Below, piece by piece: positions 9,428 through 17,904 of a DNA stretch of 64,000 bases. The first letter of the stretch is position 1. Each line of letters starts with the position of its first letter. A program made the position numbers and the translations under genes. The DNA is from Bradyrhizobium ontarionense (GTDB lineage: Bacteria > Pseudomonadota > Alphaproteobacteria > Rhizobiales > Xanthobacteraceae), in contig NZ_CP088156.1 of NCBI RefSeq assembly GCF_021088345.1, forward strand, positions 6,324,001 through 6,388,000, given 5' to 3'. The notes beneath the pieces are model-generated. The model saw only the letters and a list, made by a program, of their open reading frames with translations. It searched no databases and was not told the origin of the DNA.

Positions 9428-11503
9428 ATGAAGATCGGCCGCCTCTTCGCAATCTCGATGCTCTCGGTCACGGCCCTGGCCGTTCTTCCCGCTGCGCAGG
9501 TCGTCATCGAGCAGGTCAGGGCGGTGAGCGACAAGGCGGAAGCGATCAAGACCGTCGAGGCGTTCGGCGCGGTGCTGCTCTACGCGCAGGATGTCGTCGG
9601 CCATCGCGCGCCCTACATCACGCCCTTGTTCCAGGAAACTGCCGCAACGCCGGCGCAGCTCGAAGGTGTGCGCAAGATCAGGCAGTCGTCCGAGGCCTCC
9701 TTGGCAAAAGCGCGCGCGCAGCTCGCCAACGTTTCCGACAGCGAGGCGATCGCGCGCAGCCTGGATCAGGCGGCATCCAAGCTGTCCGGAATCCTCGCTG
9801 GCGTGGACCCCACGCTGACCACGCCGCTGAGCGCGCGCGACCTGGCTGTGATCAAGGGCTTTCTGCCCGGCGTGACCCAGGTGGCGATGGCGCTCGAGCC
9901 GATCCTGAATCGGCTGCAGAACCGGGTCGCGAATGTCGACGCGTCGCTGACGACGCTGCTCGACGTCGCCCGCACCGCGCAGGACCTGCGCGTCACCGCC
10001 GGCGGCCGCGCGGCCGCTCTGTCGCCGGCGCTCAGCGCCCGGCGCGCAGTGGCCCCGGCCGAGAAGGCGGCGATGGACCGCGCCCAGGGCCGCACCGAGA
10101 TCGACCGCGACCGCCTGGAGGCCGGCATCGACCAGCTCGGCAATCCGGAGCGCCTGCTGGCGGCCTTCAAGGAGGCCCGGGAGGCGTATTTCGGACGCGC
10201 CATTCCGATCGTCGACAAGGACATTGCGGCTGGGCTCGGCGATCTCAATTATTCCCTTAACGCGGATCAGCTGGCCGAGGTCGTGGTCCCTGCCGTGCAG
10301 AAGTTCTTCGTCGTGCGCGATGCCGCGATCACCGAGGCGCGCGACAGCGCGGTGGCCGCGCGCGACGCAGCGTACCTGATGCTCGCGCTGGCGACGGCGG
10401 TGGTCGTCGCCCTCATCGGCATTCTCGTGTTCGTCACGATGCTGCTGCGCCGCCGCGTCATCAATCCGATCGTGAGCCTGACCGGACTGATCGGCCAGAT
10501 GGCGGCCGGAAACGACGACGTCGCGGTGCCCACCAGTGATCGCGACGACGAGATCGCGGCGATGGCCGGCTCGCTGCAGACCTTCAAGGAGGCGCTGCTG
10601 GAGAAGAAGCGCGCCGAGCAGGCGGCCGCAGCCGAAGCGCAGGCCAAGATCGAGCGCGGCCAGCGCGTCGAGCGCTTCACGCGCGAATTCGAGGCCGCGA
10701 TCGGCGAGGTCGTCGGCGTCGTGTCGTCGGCGTCGGCCGATCTGGAACGCTCCGCCTCTTCGCTGACGACCACGGCGGGCCGCTCGCTGGAGCTCGCCAC
10801 GGTGGTCACCTCGGCCTCCGAGGAGGCCTCGACCAACGTGCATTCGGTGGCCGCGGCCGCCGAGGAGATGAGCTCGTCGGTCAACGAGATCAGCCGCCAG
10901 GTGCAGGACTCCGCGCGCATCGCCAACGAGGCGCTGGCGCAGGCGCGCAAGACCAACGACAATGTCGCTGAGCTCGCCAAGGCGGCCGCGCGGATCGGCG
11001 ATGTCGTCGAGCTGATCAATGCGATCGCAGGACAAACCAACCTGCTGGCGCTCAATGCCACCATCGAGGCCGCGCGCGCCGGCGAGGCCGGCCGCGGCTT
11101 CGCGGTGGTCGCCTCCGAGGTGAAGGCGCTGGCCGAGCAGACCGCGAAGGCGACCGGCGAGATCGGCCAGCAGATCGGCGGCATCCAGGCGGCCACCCAG
11201 GAGTCGGTCGGCTCGATCAAGGAGATCGGCGAGACCATCGCCCGGATGTCGGAGATCGCCTCGGCGATCGCTTCCGCCGTCGAGGAGCAGAGCTCGGCGA
11301 CGCGCGAAATCTCGCGCAACGTCCAGCAGGCCGCCCATGGCACCCAGCAGGTGTCGGCGAACATCGCCAGCGTCCGGCACGGCGCCGACGAGACCGGCTC
11401 GGCCTCGTCGCAGGTGCTGTCCGCCGCGAAGTCGCTGTCCGGCCAGAGCAGCCGCCTCCGAGACGAGGTCAGCCGCTTCCTGAACTCCGTCCGCGCGGCG
11501 TGA
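9428..11503 (+). CDS. Methyl-accepting chemotaxis protein
   Basis: Membrane chemoreceptor of 691 residues. A first membrane segment at about residues 5-25 is followed by a roughly 290-residue periplasmic helical sensor rich in Ala and Leu, a second membrane segment at about 315-340, a HAMP domain starting at RRRVINPIV, and a cytoplasmic signalling domain. The hairpin tip that binds CheA/CheW reads [20 protein letters not shown] near residue 540. The C-terminus has no CheR-tethering pentapeptide. The ligand is unknown. An AT-rich stretch just upstream (about 9350-9420) stands out from the GC-rich surroundings and probably holds the promoter. It stands alone, without che genes. Confidence 0.93.
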   Translation: MKIGRLFAISMLSVTALAVLPAAQVVIEQVRAVSDKAEAIKTVEAFGAVLLYAQDVVGHRAPYITPLFQETAATPAQLEGVRKIRQSSEASLAKARAQLANVSDSEAIARSLDQAASKLSGILAGVDPTLTTPLSARDLAVIKGFLPGVTQVAMALEPILNRLQNRVANVDASLTTLLDVARTAQDLRVTAGGRAAALSPALSARRAVAPAEKAAMDRAQGRTEIDRDRLEAGIDQLGNPERLLAAFKEAREAYFGRAIPIVDKDIAAGLGDLNYSLNADQLAEVVVPAVQKFFVVRDAAITEARDSAVAARDAAYLMLALATAVVVALIGILVFVTMLLRRRVINPIVSLTGLIGQMAAGNDDVAVPTSDRDDEIAAMAGSLQTFKEALLEKKRAEQAAAAEAQAKIERGQRVERFTREFEAAIGEVVGVVSSASADLERSASSLTTTAGRSLELATVVTSASEEASTNVHSVAAAAEEMSSSVNEISRQVQDSARIANEALAQARKTNDNVAELAKAAARIGDVVELINAIAGQTNLLALNATIEAARAGEAGRGFAVVASEVKALAEQTAKATGEIGQQIGGIQAATQESVGSIKEIGETIARMSEIASAIASAVEEQSSATREISRNVQQAAHGTQQVSANIASVRHGADETGSASSQVLSAAKSLSGQSSRLRDEVSRFLNSVRAA

Positions 11504-11625
11504 GCGCGCCTGAAGCGTCCTCCGGCCGTGAAGCTCGCGAGGGCGATTGCTTTTGACGAACAGGGCCATCCATCGCGGCGCGAACGCTTGTCAATTGGTT
11601 ACTCCGTCATGCCCGGGCTTGTCCC

Positions 11626-12896
11626 ACGGCTGTCCGGTTTAGAATGAGTGGACAAGGCGCATGGCGTGGATTCTTCTGCGGTCTTGAGCATCGCCAAATG
11701 TTCGAGACACGCCAGGAAGGTCCCGCCATGCGCCACCACAATACTGTATTTCACGCGCTGCAGAAGCTTGTTCCGTGGAGGGATTTCGACCGGCTTGTGG
11801 AAACACATCGGGCGAACAAGCGCGTGCGCCGGCTCAGTACCCAGAACCAGTTTCTCGCTCTGCTTTATGGCCAACTGGCTCGCGCGGAGAGCCTGCGTGC
11901 CATTGAAGCGTCCTTCGAGAGCCACGCAGCGCGGCTCTATCACGTTGGCGCAAAGGAGGTTTCGCGTTCCACGCTGGCTGATGCCAATGCTCGGCGGCCC
12001 TATGAGGTCTTCACCGGGCTTCTGGCCGAGATGATGAAAAGCTGTGAACGGAAGCTGGCAGGTGAAGTCGCGGATGCGGTCTATCTGATCGATTCGACCA
12101 GATTTTCCCTGAACTCGCTCAGTGCCGACTGGGCCAAGTTCAGCCGCGGCATCAACTGCTTCAAGCTGCACATCGTCTATAATCCAGATACCGAGAATCC
12201 AACCTCGGCTGAGTTGACCGCGGGAAACGTCAACGACATCACCATGGCGAAGTCTCTTCCGATCCGCCTAGGCGCCACCTACGTCTTCGATCTTGGTTAC
12301 TATGATTACGGCTGGTGGGCCGAGCTCAACAAGCAAGGGTGTCGTCTCGTTACCCGTCTCAAAGCCAATACCAAGCTCAGAAATGTGACCGAGAACAAGA
12401 TCCCGAAAGACTCTTCCGTCCTGTCTGACCGTGTCGGCCTCCTGCCTGCGAGGCTCGCAGCGTCCCGAAAGAACCCGTTCCAGGATCCTGTCAGAGAGAT
12501 CAGGATCTCTACGGAAACCGGAAAAATCCTGCGCATCGTCACCAATGATCTCGATGCATCGGCCGATGAAATCGCCGATCTCTATAAGCGCCGTTGGCAG
12601 ATCGAGCTGTTCTTTCGCTGGGTCAAACATACGCTGAAGATCCGCCACTTTCTCGGAACCTCCGAGAACGCCATTCGCATCCAGATCGCCGTGGCGCTGA
12701 TCGCTCATCTGTTGCTGCGCGCGACCCATAAGCTGCAAAACAGCGTCAAGAGCCTGCAGACGTTTACAGGTCTGATCACGCAAAACCTCATGCATCGCAA
12801 GCGGATCGATCGACTACTCGATCGGCCCCCGCCAGCCAGGCAAGATGACCGCCAGTTGAGCCTAAGTATATGCTAAAAACTAAACCGGACAGCCGT
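11626..12896 (+). mobile_element. IS4-family insertion sequence, copy 1
   Basis: A 1271-bp element with perfect 17-bp terminal inverted repeats ACGGCTGTCCGGTTTAG and one transposase gene. It is inserted in a dispersed palindromic repeat. Unlike copy 2 it has no direct target duplication: the 12 bases on the left (CGGGCTTGTCCC) are the exact reverse complement of the 12 on the right (GGGACAAGCCCG). The rest of the host repeat between these arms is missing. It differs from copy 2 by one coding change that I can see. Confidence 0.93.
11728..12876 (+). CDS. IS4-family transposase (copy 1)
   Basis: DDE transposase of 382 residues that cuts and pastes its own element. It starts with an IS4-associated N-terminal domain (MRHHNTVFHALQKLVPW), has the first catalytic Asp in YLIDSTRF, the second in YVFDLGYYDYGWW, and the IS4 signature Tyr-x2-Arg-x3-Glu-x6-Lys in LYKRRWQIELFFRWVK. 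The ATG encoding MRHH is preferred to the upstream in-frame start at 11644 because it has GGAAGG upstream and matches the family N-terminus. Codon use is plainer and less GC-rich than in the neighbours. It carries Pro where copy 2 carries Leu in KI(P/L)KDSS. It appears intact. Confidence 0.93.
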   Translation: MRHHNTVFHALQKLVPWRDFDRLVETHRANKRVRRLSTQNQFLALLYGQLARAESLRAIEASFESHAARLYHVGAKEVSRSTLADANARRPYEVFTGLLAEMMKSCERKLAGEVADAVYLIDSTRFSLNSLSADWAKFSRGINCFKLHIVYNPDTENPTSAELTAGNVNDITMAKSLPIRLGATYVFDLGYYDYGWWAELNKQGCRLVTRLKANTKLRNVTENKIPKDSSVLSDRVGLLPARLAASRKNPFQDPVREIRISTETGKILRIVTNDLDASADEIADLYKRRWQIELFFRWVKHTLKIRHFLGTSENAIRIQIAVALIAHLLLRATHKLQNSVKSLQTFTGLITQNLMHRKRIDRLLDRPPPARQDDRQLSLSIC

Positions 12897-12997
12897 GGGA
12901 CAAGCCCGGCCATGACGACGTGGAAACAGACGAACTTAACACGCAGAGCGCCATGTGCGATCACCCTGCCGCTTGCGGGGGGCGCAACGAGCTTCTC

Positions 12998-13558
12998 TCA
13001 CTCCGGCACCGGCACGTCGAAGGTATTGAGCGTGACCGACACCATGCAATAGACGCCGATCAGATAGGACAACTCGGCGGCGCCATGTACGCCGAACTGT
13101 TCGACCGCGGCCTTGTAGGTCAGCTCCGGCAGCACCCCGCCATTGACCAGCGCCGAGGCAAAATCATAGGCGACGGCCTCCGGCCGGGTGAGATCGGCCG
13201 GCCGCTGGCCCGCGACGATGGTGGCGAGCTTCTCGTCCGACAGGCCGCGCTGCTCGGCGACGAGCACATGCGCATAGAGCTCATAGGCCGAGCGGAAATG
13301 CGCGCCGGTGACCAGGATCGCGACCTCGCGCACCGTCGGCGACAGCGACGGCTTGTCGACCATCGCCTTCACCAGCTCCCACACCGGCTTGCCGAATTTC
13401 GGCTCGCGCAGCCACGGATTCCACGGCCCGAGCAGCGCGCCGTCGTCGCGGATGTTGATGAAGCCCTTGAAGCTCGCCTGAATGCCTTGCTTCATGTCGG
13501 CGTAAAGCGGCTTCTGCTCGTCGTTCAATGCGTCCGGGCTGACGATGGGTAGGCGCAT
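12998..13558 (-). CDS. Carboxymuconolactone decarboxylase (AhpD-like) family protein
   Basis: All-helical protein of 186 residues. The core CMD helix pair is recognisable around TVREVAILVTGAHFRSAYELYAH, with the Glu and His positions of the family. The Cys-x2-Cys redox pair of AhpD is absent, so alkylhydroperoxidase activity is unlikely; a decarboxylase or other role is possible. It begins MRLPIVSPDALNDEQ with an AGGAGACC ribosome-binding site upstream. It lies just inside the first IS4 copy, on the opposite strand, with no obvious operon partner. Confidence 0.85.
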   Translation of the reverse strand: MRLPIVSPDALNDEQKPLYADMKQGIQASFKGFINIRDDGALLGPWNPWLREPKFGKPVWELVKAMVDKPSLSPTVREVAILVTGAHFRSAYELYAHVLVAEQRGLSDEKLATIVAGQRPADLTRPEAVAYDFASALVNGGVLPELTYKAAVEQFGVHGAAELSYLIGVYCMVSVTLNTFDVPVPE

Positions 13559-13805
13559 GATGGTCTCCTGTTGTGATGACCCAGGCTATGACAGCGGCGC
13601 AGCGGCGCAAATGACGTTCGGGTGACGATCCAGTGTCATGGCGGCAGACCTGATGAAGATGCAGGCAGACCGGGCTGGCGCGATCGCACGGACGTCTCGG
13701 GATCGAGGGGCGATCGCGAAGATTTTCATCGGCCCCCGCATTCGGGTGTGATTACATTCCTCCGCAAAGCCTCGCGCCGTCCCCTCGCAACTGAATCAAG
13801 AAGTG

Positions 13806-14579
13806 ATGCGAATGCTCGCACGTCGAAGCGTTTTGAGCGGCGTCGCCGGTCTCATTTTCTCGTCTCCATCGCTCGCGCGAACGACCGCAGAGCTTCGCGT
13901 AGACGACTCGGAGGGCGGCGTAGCGTTGACCCGCTACGCGGCTGCCGGGGCCGGCAAGCGCCCCGGTGTTCTGATTCTCCACGGCGCGCGCGGTGTCGAG
14001 CTCAGGCGCCGCGCCTATGAGCGCTATGCCGATGCATTGGCGTCGGCCGGGACCGATGCCTACCTGGTCCGCTATTACAGCCCGGCGGACGATCGCGCGC
14101 TGGCGACGATCACCACGCGCGAGCAGCGGGTGGCCTACCAGACCGAGCGCTTCGATCGCTGGTTCGAGCGCGTGTCATCCGCCGCGACCGCGATCCTGGC
14201 GCAGCCGGAGAGTTCCGGGCGCGTCGGCCTGCTCGGCTTTTCGCTCGGGGGTTATGTCGCCGCCGGGACTGCGGCCCGCGACAACAGGTTTGCTGCGCTC
14301 GCGGTGCTGTATGGCGGGATGCCGGACAACGCCGCCTCTCGCGTGCGGCGTTTGCCGCCCCTGCTCGAACTTCATGGCGATGCGGATCAGAACGTGCCGT
14401 TGGCGCGGGGTGAGGCCTTGGTCAAGCTCGCGCGGGCGGTCGGGGCCCCGGCCGATCAGGTCATCTATCCCGGACGAGCCCATGGCTTCGATTTTTCGGA
14501 CGATGATCCGATGGCGGCGGACGCCACCGATCGCGTCGTGCGCTTCTTCCGGACCCGGTTGCAGGCCGCGCGGGAATGA
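13806..14579 (+). CDS. Dienelactone hydrolase family protein, exported
   Basis: Alpha/beta hydrolase of about 257 residues. The N-terminus looks like a Tat-type signal (ARRSVLSGVAGLIFSSPSLA), so the enzyme is probably periplasmic. After the HGARG oxyanion strand comes the nucleophile elbow Gly-Phe-Ser-Leu-Gly-Gly, with Ser where classical dienelactone hydrolases have Cys; the acid is in HGDADQNVP and the His in RAHGFDF. Three starts are close together (GTG 13803, ATG 13806, ATG 13812); the last has the best spacing from AAGAAG. The substrate is unknown; a carboxylic ester or lactone is likely. Confidence 0.85.
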   Translation: MRMLARRSVLSGVAGLIFSSPSLARTTAELRVDDSEGGVALTRYAAAGAGKRPGVLILHGARGVELRRRAYERYADALASAGTDAYLVRYYSPADDRALATITTREQRVAYQTERFDRWFERVSSAATAILAQPESSGRVGLLGFSLGGYVAAGTAARDNRFAALAVLYGGMPDNAASRVRRLPPLLELHGDADQNVPLARGEALVKLARAVGAPADQVIYPGRAHGFDFSDDDPMAADATDRVVRFFRTRLQAARE

Positions 14580-14592
14580 CGCGAGAAGGATC

Positions 14593-15168
14593 TCAGGATC
14601 GCACCGGCGATCTCGGCTCCCGCTGCTCGGCGATCGCCTTGATCGCGCCGAGCATGCGCCGCCGTATCAGGCCGCTTGCGGGACGGATCACCAGCCAATA
14701 GGGCATGAACATCAGCAACGAAGTGCGGTCGGGGCAGTGCACGCGCGTCTCGGTGACGAGCCGCGTCAGCTCGCCCTCCGGCTCCGCCGTGAAGCCGAGC
14801 ACGAGCTTCGGCGTGCGCGGCGCATTGAAGGCGATGAACGCCTCCGGGCTCGCGATGTGGACGAGGCCGAAATCGTTGCGCCAGAACTGTCCGATCAACC
14901 CGCCGACCATGGCGCGGTCGCCGTCGCGGCCGAGCGGGGTGAAGCTCTTCAGGCTGAACGGCTGCGGGGCCGGATGCCGCGACGGTGCCAGCGCATGCAT
15001 CAGCCGCGCCGGCATCTGCCGCAGCGCCATCGCGACGCCCGAGAAGCGGTCGCGCGGCGGCTCCCAGCTCTGGATCAGGTCGAGCAACTCGGCGGGCGGG
15101 CAGCGCACCAGCGTTTCGTGGCGCTCGGAGAACTGGTAGTTCGGCAGGAAGCGGTCGATCAGGGACAT
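14593..15168 (-). CDS. Conserved hypothetical protein (possible lipid- or ligand-binding fold)
   Basis: A 191-residue soluble protein beginning MSLIDRFLPNYQFSERHE. I do not recognise a named family with certainty. The pattern of beta-strands with an early Cys-Pro-Pro-Ala-Glu-Leu and a late FMPYWLVIRPASGLIRR is reminiscent of SRPBCC or DUF2867-like proteins, a weak resemblance. No signal peptide or membrane segment is visible. It is convergent with the dienelactone hydrolase gene, with 13 bp between the stops. Coding statistics match the host, so it is probably native. Confidence 0.7.
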   Translation of the reverse strand: MSLIDRFLPNYQFSERHETLVRCPPAELLDLIQSWEPPRDRFSGVAMALRQMPARLMHALAPSRHPAPQPFSLKSFTPLGRDGDRAMVGGLIGQFWRNDFGLVHIASPEAFIAFNAPRTPKLVLGFTAEPEGELTRLVTETRVHCPDRTSLLMFMPYWLVIRPASGLIRRRMLGAIKAIAEQREPRSPVRS

Positions 15169-15495
15169 GGGTTACCCGAATCTCGTATTTGTCCGCGGAG
15201 AGTTTTTGCCGTTGCGCCGTGAACAAAAATAGAACATTCTGTCTGTCGTTTCAGAACCGCGATCGCAAATCTTCCAGCGAGCGGCAGCGAGTAGCGTGGT
15301 CGGGAGGCTGAGGGGGCATCCGCAATCGTCGTGGCAAGTCCGCCTGAATCTGCCTCTCATGATTCTGCCAGGAGTGTGTAGGAATTCGCAGCGAAGCAGA
15401 TTCGCAGTCCGCATTTCTAAAGGCGCCTCGACGCGCGGAGCAGTACTTCAAATAGCTTTCTCCCGAGTAGAATCGGAAAAGAGGGAAGTGTCGTG
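15169..15495. other. Intergenic region, AT-richer, no gene seen
   Basis: A 327-bp stretch at the border between host-like DNA and the lower-GC TcmP pair. I see no convincing open reading frame, RNA or repeat. The last 30 bases (ending GAGGGAAGTGTCGTG) include the ribosome-binding site for the TcmP gene. The promoter of that pair should lie here. Confidence 0.5.
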
Positions 15496-16338
15496 ATGAA
15501 GCAATCCGACAAAATTGATCCTGCAGATGGTCTTGTCGTATCGGAAGTCGGGGAGTGGGCAGAAGAGAAGCATGCCCGGGTGAGACGATATATCGAGTTG
15601 GCGAGTGTTGCTCGCAAAGATTACCTGCCTCCGCCAGTTTGGCGGGCAGGAGCAAGCTACATTGAGCTGTTTTCTGGACCTGGACGCTCTCTGGTTAGGG
15701 ATACGGATCGGATCATTGACGGAAGTCCTTTAGTCGCCTGCAAAGCAGCACAAGCGAATAAAACCCCCTTCACCGAGATGCATCTGAACGATATGGAGTC
15801 TGCAAACTCGGCGGCAGTGGGGCAAAGATTAAAAGCTATCGGTGGAAATCCGATTTGTTACAGCCGCCCAGCTATCGCTGCAGTTGATGACATCATTGCA
15901 TCACTCAATCCAGGCGGTCTGCACTTCGCTTTTCTCGATCCGTTCAATTTGGAGGCTCTTTCGTTCGATCTAGTACGCAAATTATCGCAGCTGAAGAGAG
16001 TCGACATGCTCATCCACGTGAGCGTTCAAGATCTCCAGCGGAACAGCGACAAATACAGTGCGCCGGGAAGCAACGTGTTGGAGACATTTGCTCCAGGATG
16101 GCGGAAGGTGGTCGATCCTAGCCAGGCAAACAGACCGTTTCGTGCGGCGCTCATGGCTTATTGGATGCAGGAAATCGAAAAATTGGGAAAAGCGCCGGCC
16201 CGAGGGGTTGAGCTGGTCCGAGGTTCGAAGGATCAGCCCCTGTACTGGCTGGTGTTTGTCAGTGGACATCAGCTTGCGCAAAAATTCTGGGAAGCAATTC
16301 GGCGTGATCCTCGGGAGCAGAGGGAAATGGACTTTTAA
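15496..16338 (+). CDS. tcmP: Three-Cys-motif partner protein TcmP
   Basis: A 280-residue protein of the TcmP family, defined by being encoded beside a three-cysteine (DUF5131) protein, as here. It has features of a Rossmann-type methyltransferase: a glycine-rich SAM-like motif in ASYIELFSGPGRS (about residues 52-65) and a motif-IV-like strand HFAFLDPFNLEA. This is my reading and not a proven activity. The ATG is preceded by GAGGGAAGTG. Its stop overlaps the next gene's start by one base (TAATG), so the two are translationally coupled. GC content is clearly below that of the neighbours, a sign of transfer. Role: probably modification of a nucleic acid or another substrate together with its partner. 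Confidence 0.85.
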   Translation: MKQSDKIDPADGLVVSEVGEWAEEKHARVRRYIELASVARKDYLPPPVWRAGASYIELFSGPGRSLVRDTDRIIDGSPLVACKAAQANKTPFTEMHLNDMESANSAAVGQRLKAIGGNPICYSRPAIAAVDDIIASLNPGGLHFAFLDPFNLEALSFDLVRKLSQLKRVDMLIHVSVQDLQRNSDKYSAPGSNVLETFAPGWRKVVDPSQANRPFRAALMAYWMQEIEKLGKAPARGVELVRGSKDQPLYWLVFVSGHQLAQKFWEAIRRDPREQREMDF

Positions 16339-17087
16339 TGGCGGAAACTTCGATCGAGTGGACCGACGCGACGTGGAATCCGGTGGCGGGGTGTACTCTG
16401 CTTTCGCCCGGTTGCAGTAATTGCTACGCGATGCGCATGGCGGGACGGCTCCAGGCTATGGGGATGGAGAAATACCGTGGGCTGACGCGCAAGAGCGGGC
16501 ATCGTGCCGTTTGGACTGGAAAGATCCGTCTAGATAGGTCTGTGCTGGATACGCCGACCAAGTGGATGAAGCCGCGCCGGATATTCGTCAATTCAATGTC
16601 TGATCTGTTTCATGATGCTGTGCCCGACTCGTTTGTGCGCGAAGTCTGGTCGGTGATGATGCGAACGCCCAGGCATACGTATCAGATATTGACCAAACGT
16701 CCCGAGCGGATGGTTGAGTTTACTGCGGCTTTGCCAGAGCTTGGCAACGTATGGCTCGGGACGAGCGTAGAGAGCGCGGACTATCTGAGTAGGATTGATG
16801 CATTGCGCGGCGTTAGGGCTACTGTTCGGTTTGTTTCATTTGAACCGCTGCTGGGGTCGGTGGCGAATGTCGACTTGAGTGGCATTCAGTGGGCGATTGT
16901 TGGCGGAGAGAGCGGGCCGCGAGCACGTCCAATGATGGAAGCATGGGTTGATCAGATCGAGGCCGCGTGCAGGATGTCTGGAACGGCGTTCTTCTTCAAG
17001 CAGTGGGGCGGTTCTCGTAAAAAGGCGGCTGGCCGAGTCTATCGCGACCAAATCTTTGATGAGATGCCGAGGGCAACGATCGCTTAG
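16338..17087 (+). CDS. DUF5131 (phage Gp37/Gp68) three-Cys-motif protein, radical-SAM-like
   Basis: A 249-residue protein of the DUF5131 family, found in phages and mobile DNA. The defining three-cysteine motif lies near the N-terminus in GCTLLSPGCSNCYAMRM (Cys-x6-Cys-x2-Cys), the layout expected of an iron-sulfur cluster in a radical-SAM-like TIM barrel. Other conserved stretches are IEWTDATWNPVAGC, FVNSMSDLFHD, ILTKRPERM, WLGTSVES, FEPLLG and VGGESGPRARPM, followed by the C-terminal FFFKQWGG. It is coupled to tcmP by a one-base overlap. Its activity has not, to my knowledge, been established. Lower GC than the flanks suggests horizontal acquisition of the pair. Confidence 0.9.
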   Translation: MAETSIEWTDATWNPVAGCTLLSPGCSNCYAMRMAGRLQAMGMEKYRGLTRKSGHRAVWTGKIRLDRSVLDTPTKWMKPRRIFVNSMSDLFHDAVPDSFVREVWSVMMRTPRHTYQILTKRPERMVEFTAALPELGNVWLGTSVESADYLSRIDALRGVRATVRFVSFEPLLGSVANVDLSGIQWAIVGGESGPRARPMMEAWVDQIEAACRMSGTAFFFKQWGGSRKKAAGRVYRDQIFDEMPRATIA

Positions 17088-17284
17088 TAGTCGTCGGATG
17101 CTTTTCGCTAATCAGCCGCCGGCCGATATTTGCTCCGGTGATGTGGGATCAAAGACCTCGTTGATGCGCACGATAGTCGGCTTCTGAAGTACAGCGCGGA
17201 TGTACCGTAGTCGCATACCCGCCATGCCCAAACTGCCCGTCGTGCCAGTTTGTCGCACACTTTCGGCTTGCACCGTCGGGCAAA

Positions 17285-17685
17285 TCACCTTCACATTTCC
17301 GCCCGTCCCGCGCTCATCGAAGAGGGGCGCTTCGCGAGTCGTCACGAGCGTTGAATGTGGGATGCGATGGCCGGTGTGTCGCCAAGGCGCGTCAGCGCGA
17401 GATGGCTGGTGACATGTCGGACGGCGAAATCGTGTGGTCCTGGCCTCCCGACGCTGAGGCCAAGCTCGCTGGTGTGCTTCACGCGCATCGCGGGTGATGG
17501 GGGCAAGAAAGCCCGGTCCCCAGGGAGAGCGCGTATAAGTCGTAAAGCCATCGCGCAGGGAGGGCCGGGATGTCCCAGCCGAACCTGTGGTACCTGCCGC
17601 CTGCATTTCTTTCTGCAGGCGGGCCATGGGGGCGGCAGGCTCCCGGCCTTCCCTGCGCCCTCTATCGAGGAGGGCGGTGCTCACC
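17285..17685 (+). repeat. Dispersed ~400-bp structured repeat, copy A
   Basis: Homologous, in opposite orientation, to 29658-30031. Shared landmarks in order are CGGACGGCGAA, GTGGTCCTGGC, GGGGGCAAGA, GCGTATAAG, CGTAAAGCCATCGCGC, an AGGGCCGGGATGT / GGCTCCCGGCCTTCCC hairpin, and CGCCCTCT. The 817-bp gap between the DUF5131 gene and poxB consists largely of this unit. Reading frames through it are short and differ between copies, so it is probably not a gene. The conserved hairpin suggests a structured RNA or mobile relic. Confidence 0.7.
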
Positions 17686-17904
17686 GCAGAGCTCGGACGC
17701 AAAACGCGCCGCGAGGCTGGGGGCTCATGAACTGATGCTCTCATGAACTCATGCGCCGTGATCCGAGGCCTCTGCCCGAGCGCGTCGGAACCTTCGGCTG
17801 CGCGGGATTTTGATTCGGCCGCGACCACCGGCACGGGTAACACGGCATCAAAGCCTCGTGCGATACGCTCCCGGCGTCCCCTATCGTCAAAGGATCATCC
17901 GCGC

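Noticed and set aside
9422..11569. Long minus-strand open frame (715 codons) opposite the chemoreceptor gene
   Set aside because: The plus strand encodes a textbook chemoreceptor; the reverse frame has only the composition expected of antisense to GC-rich codons.
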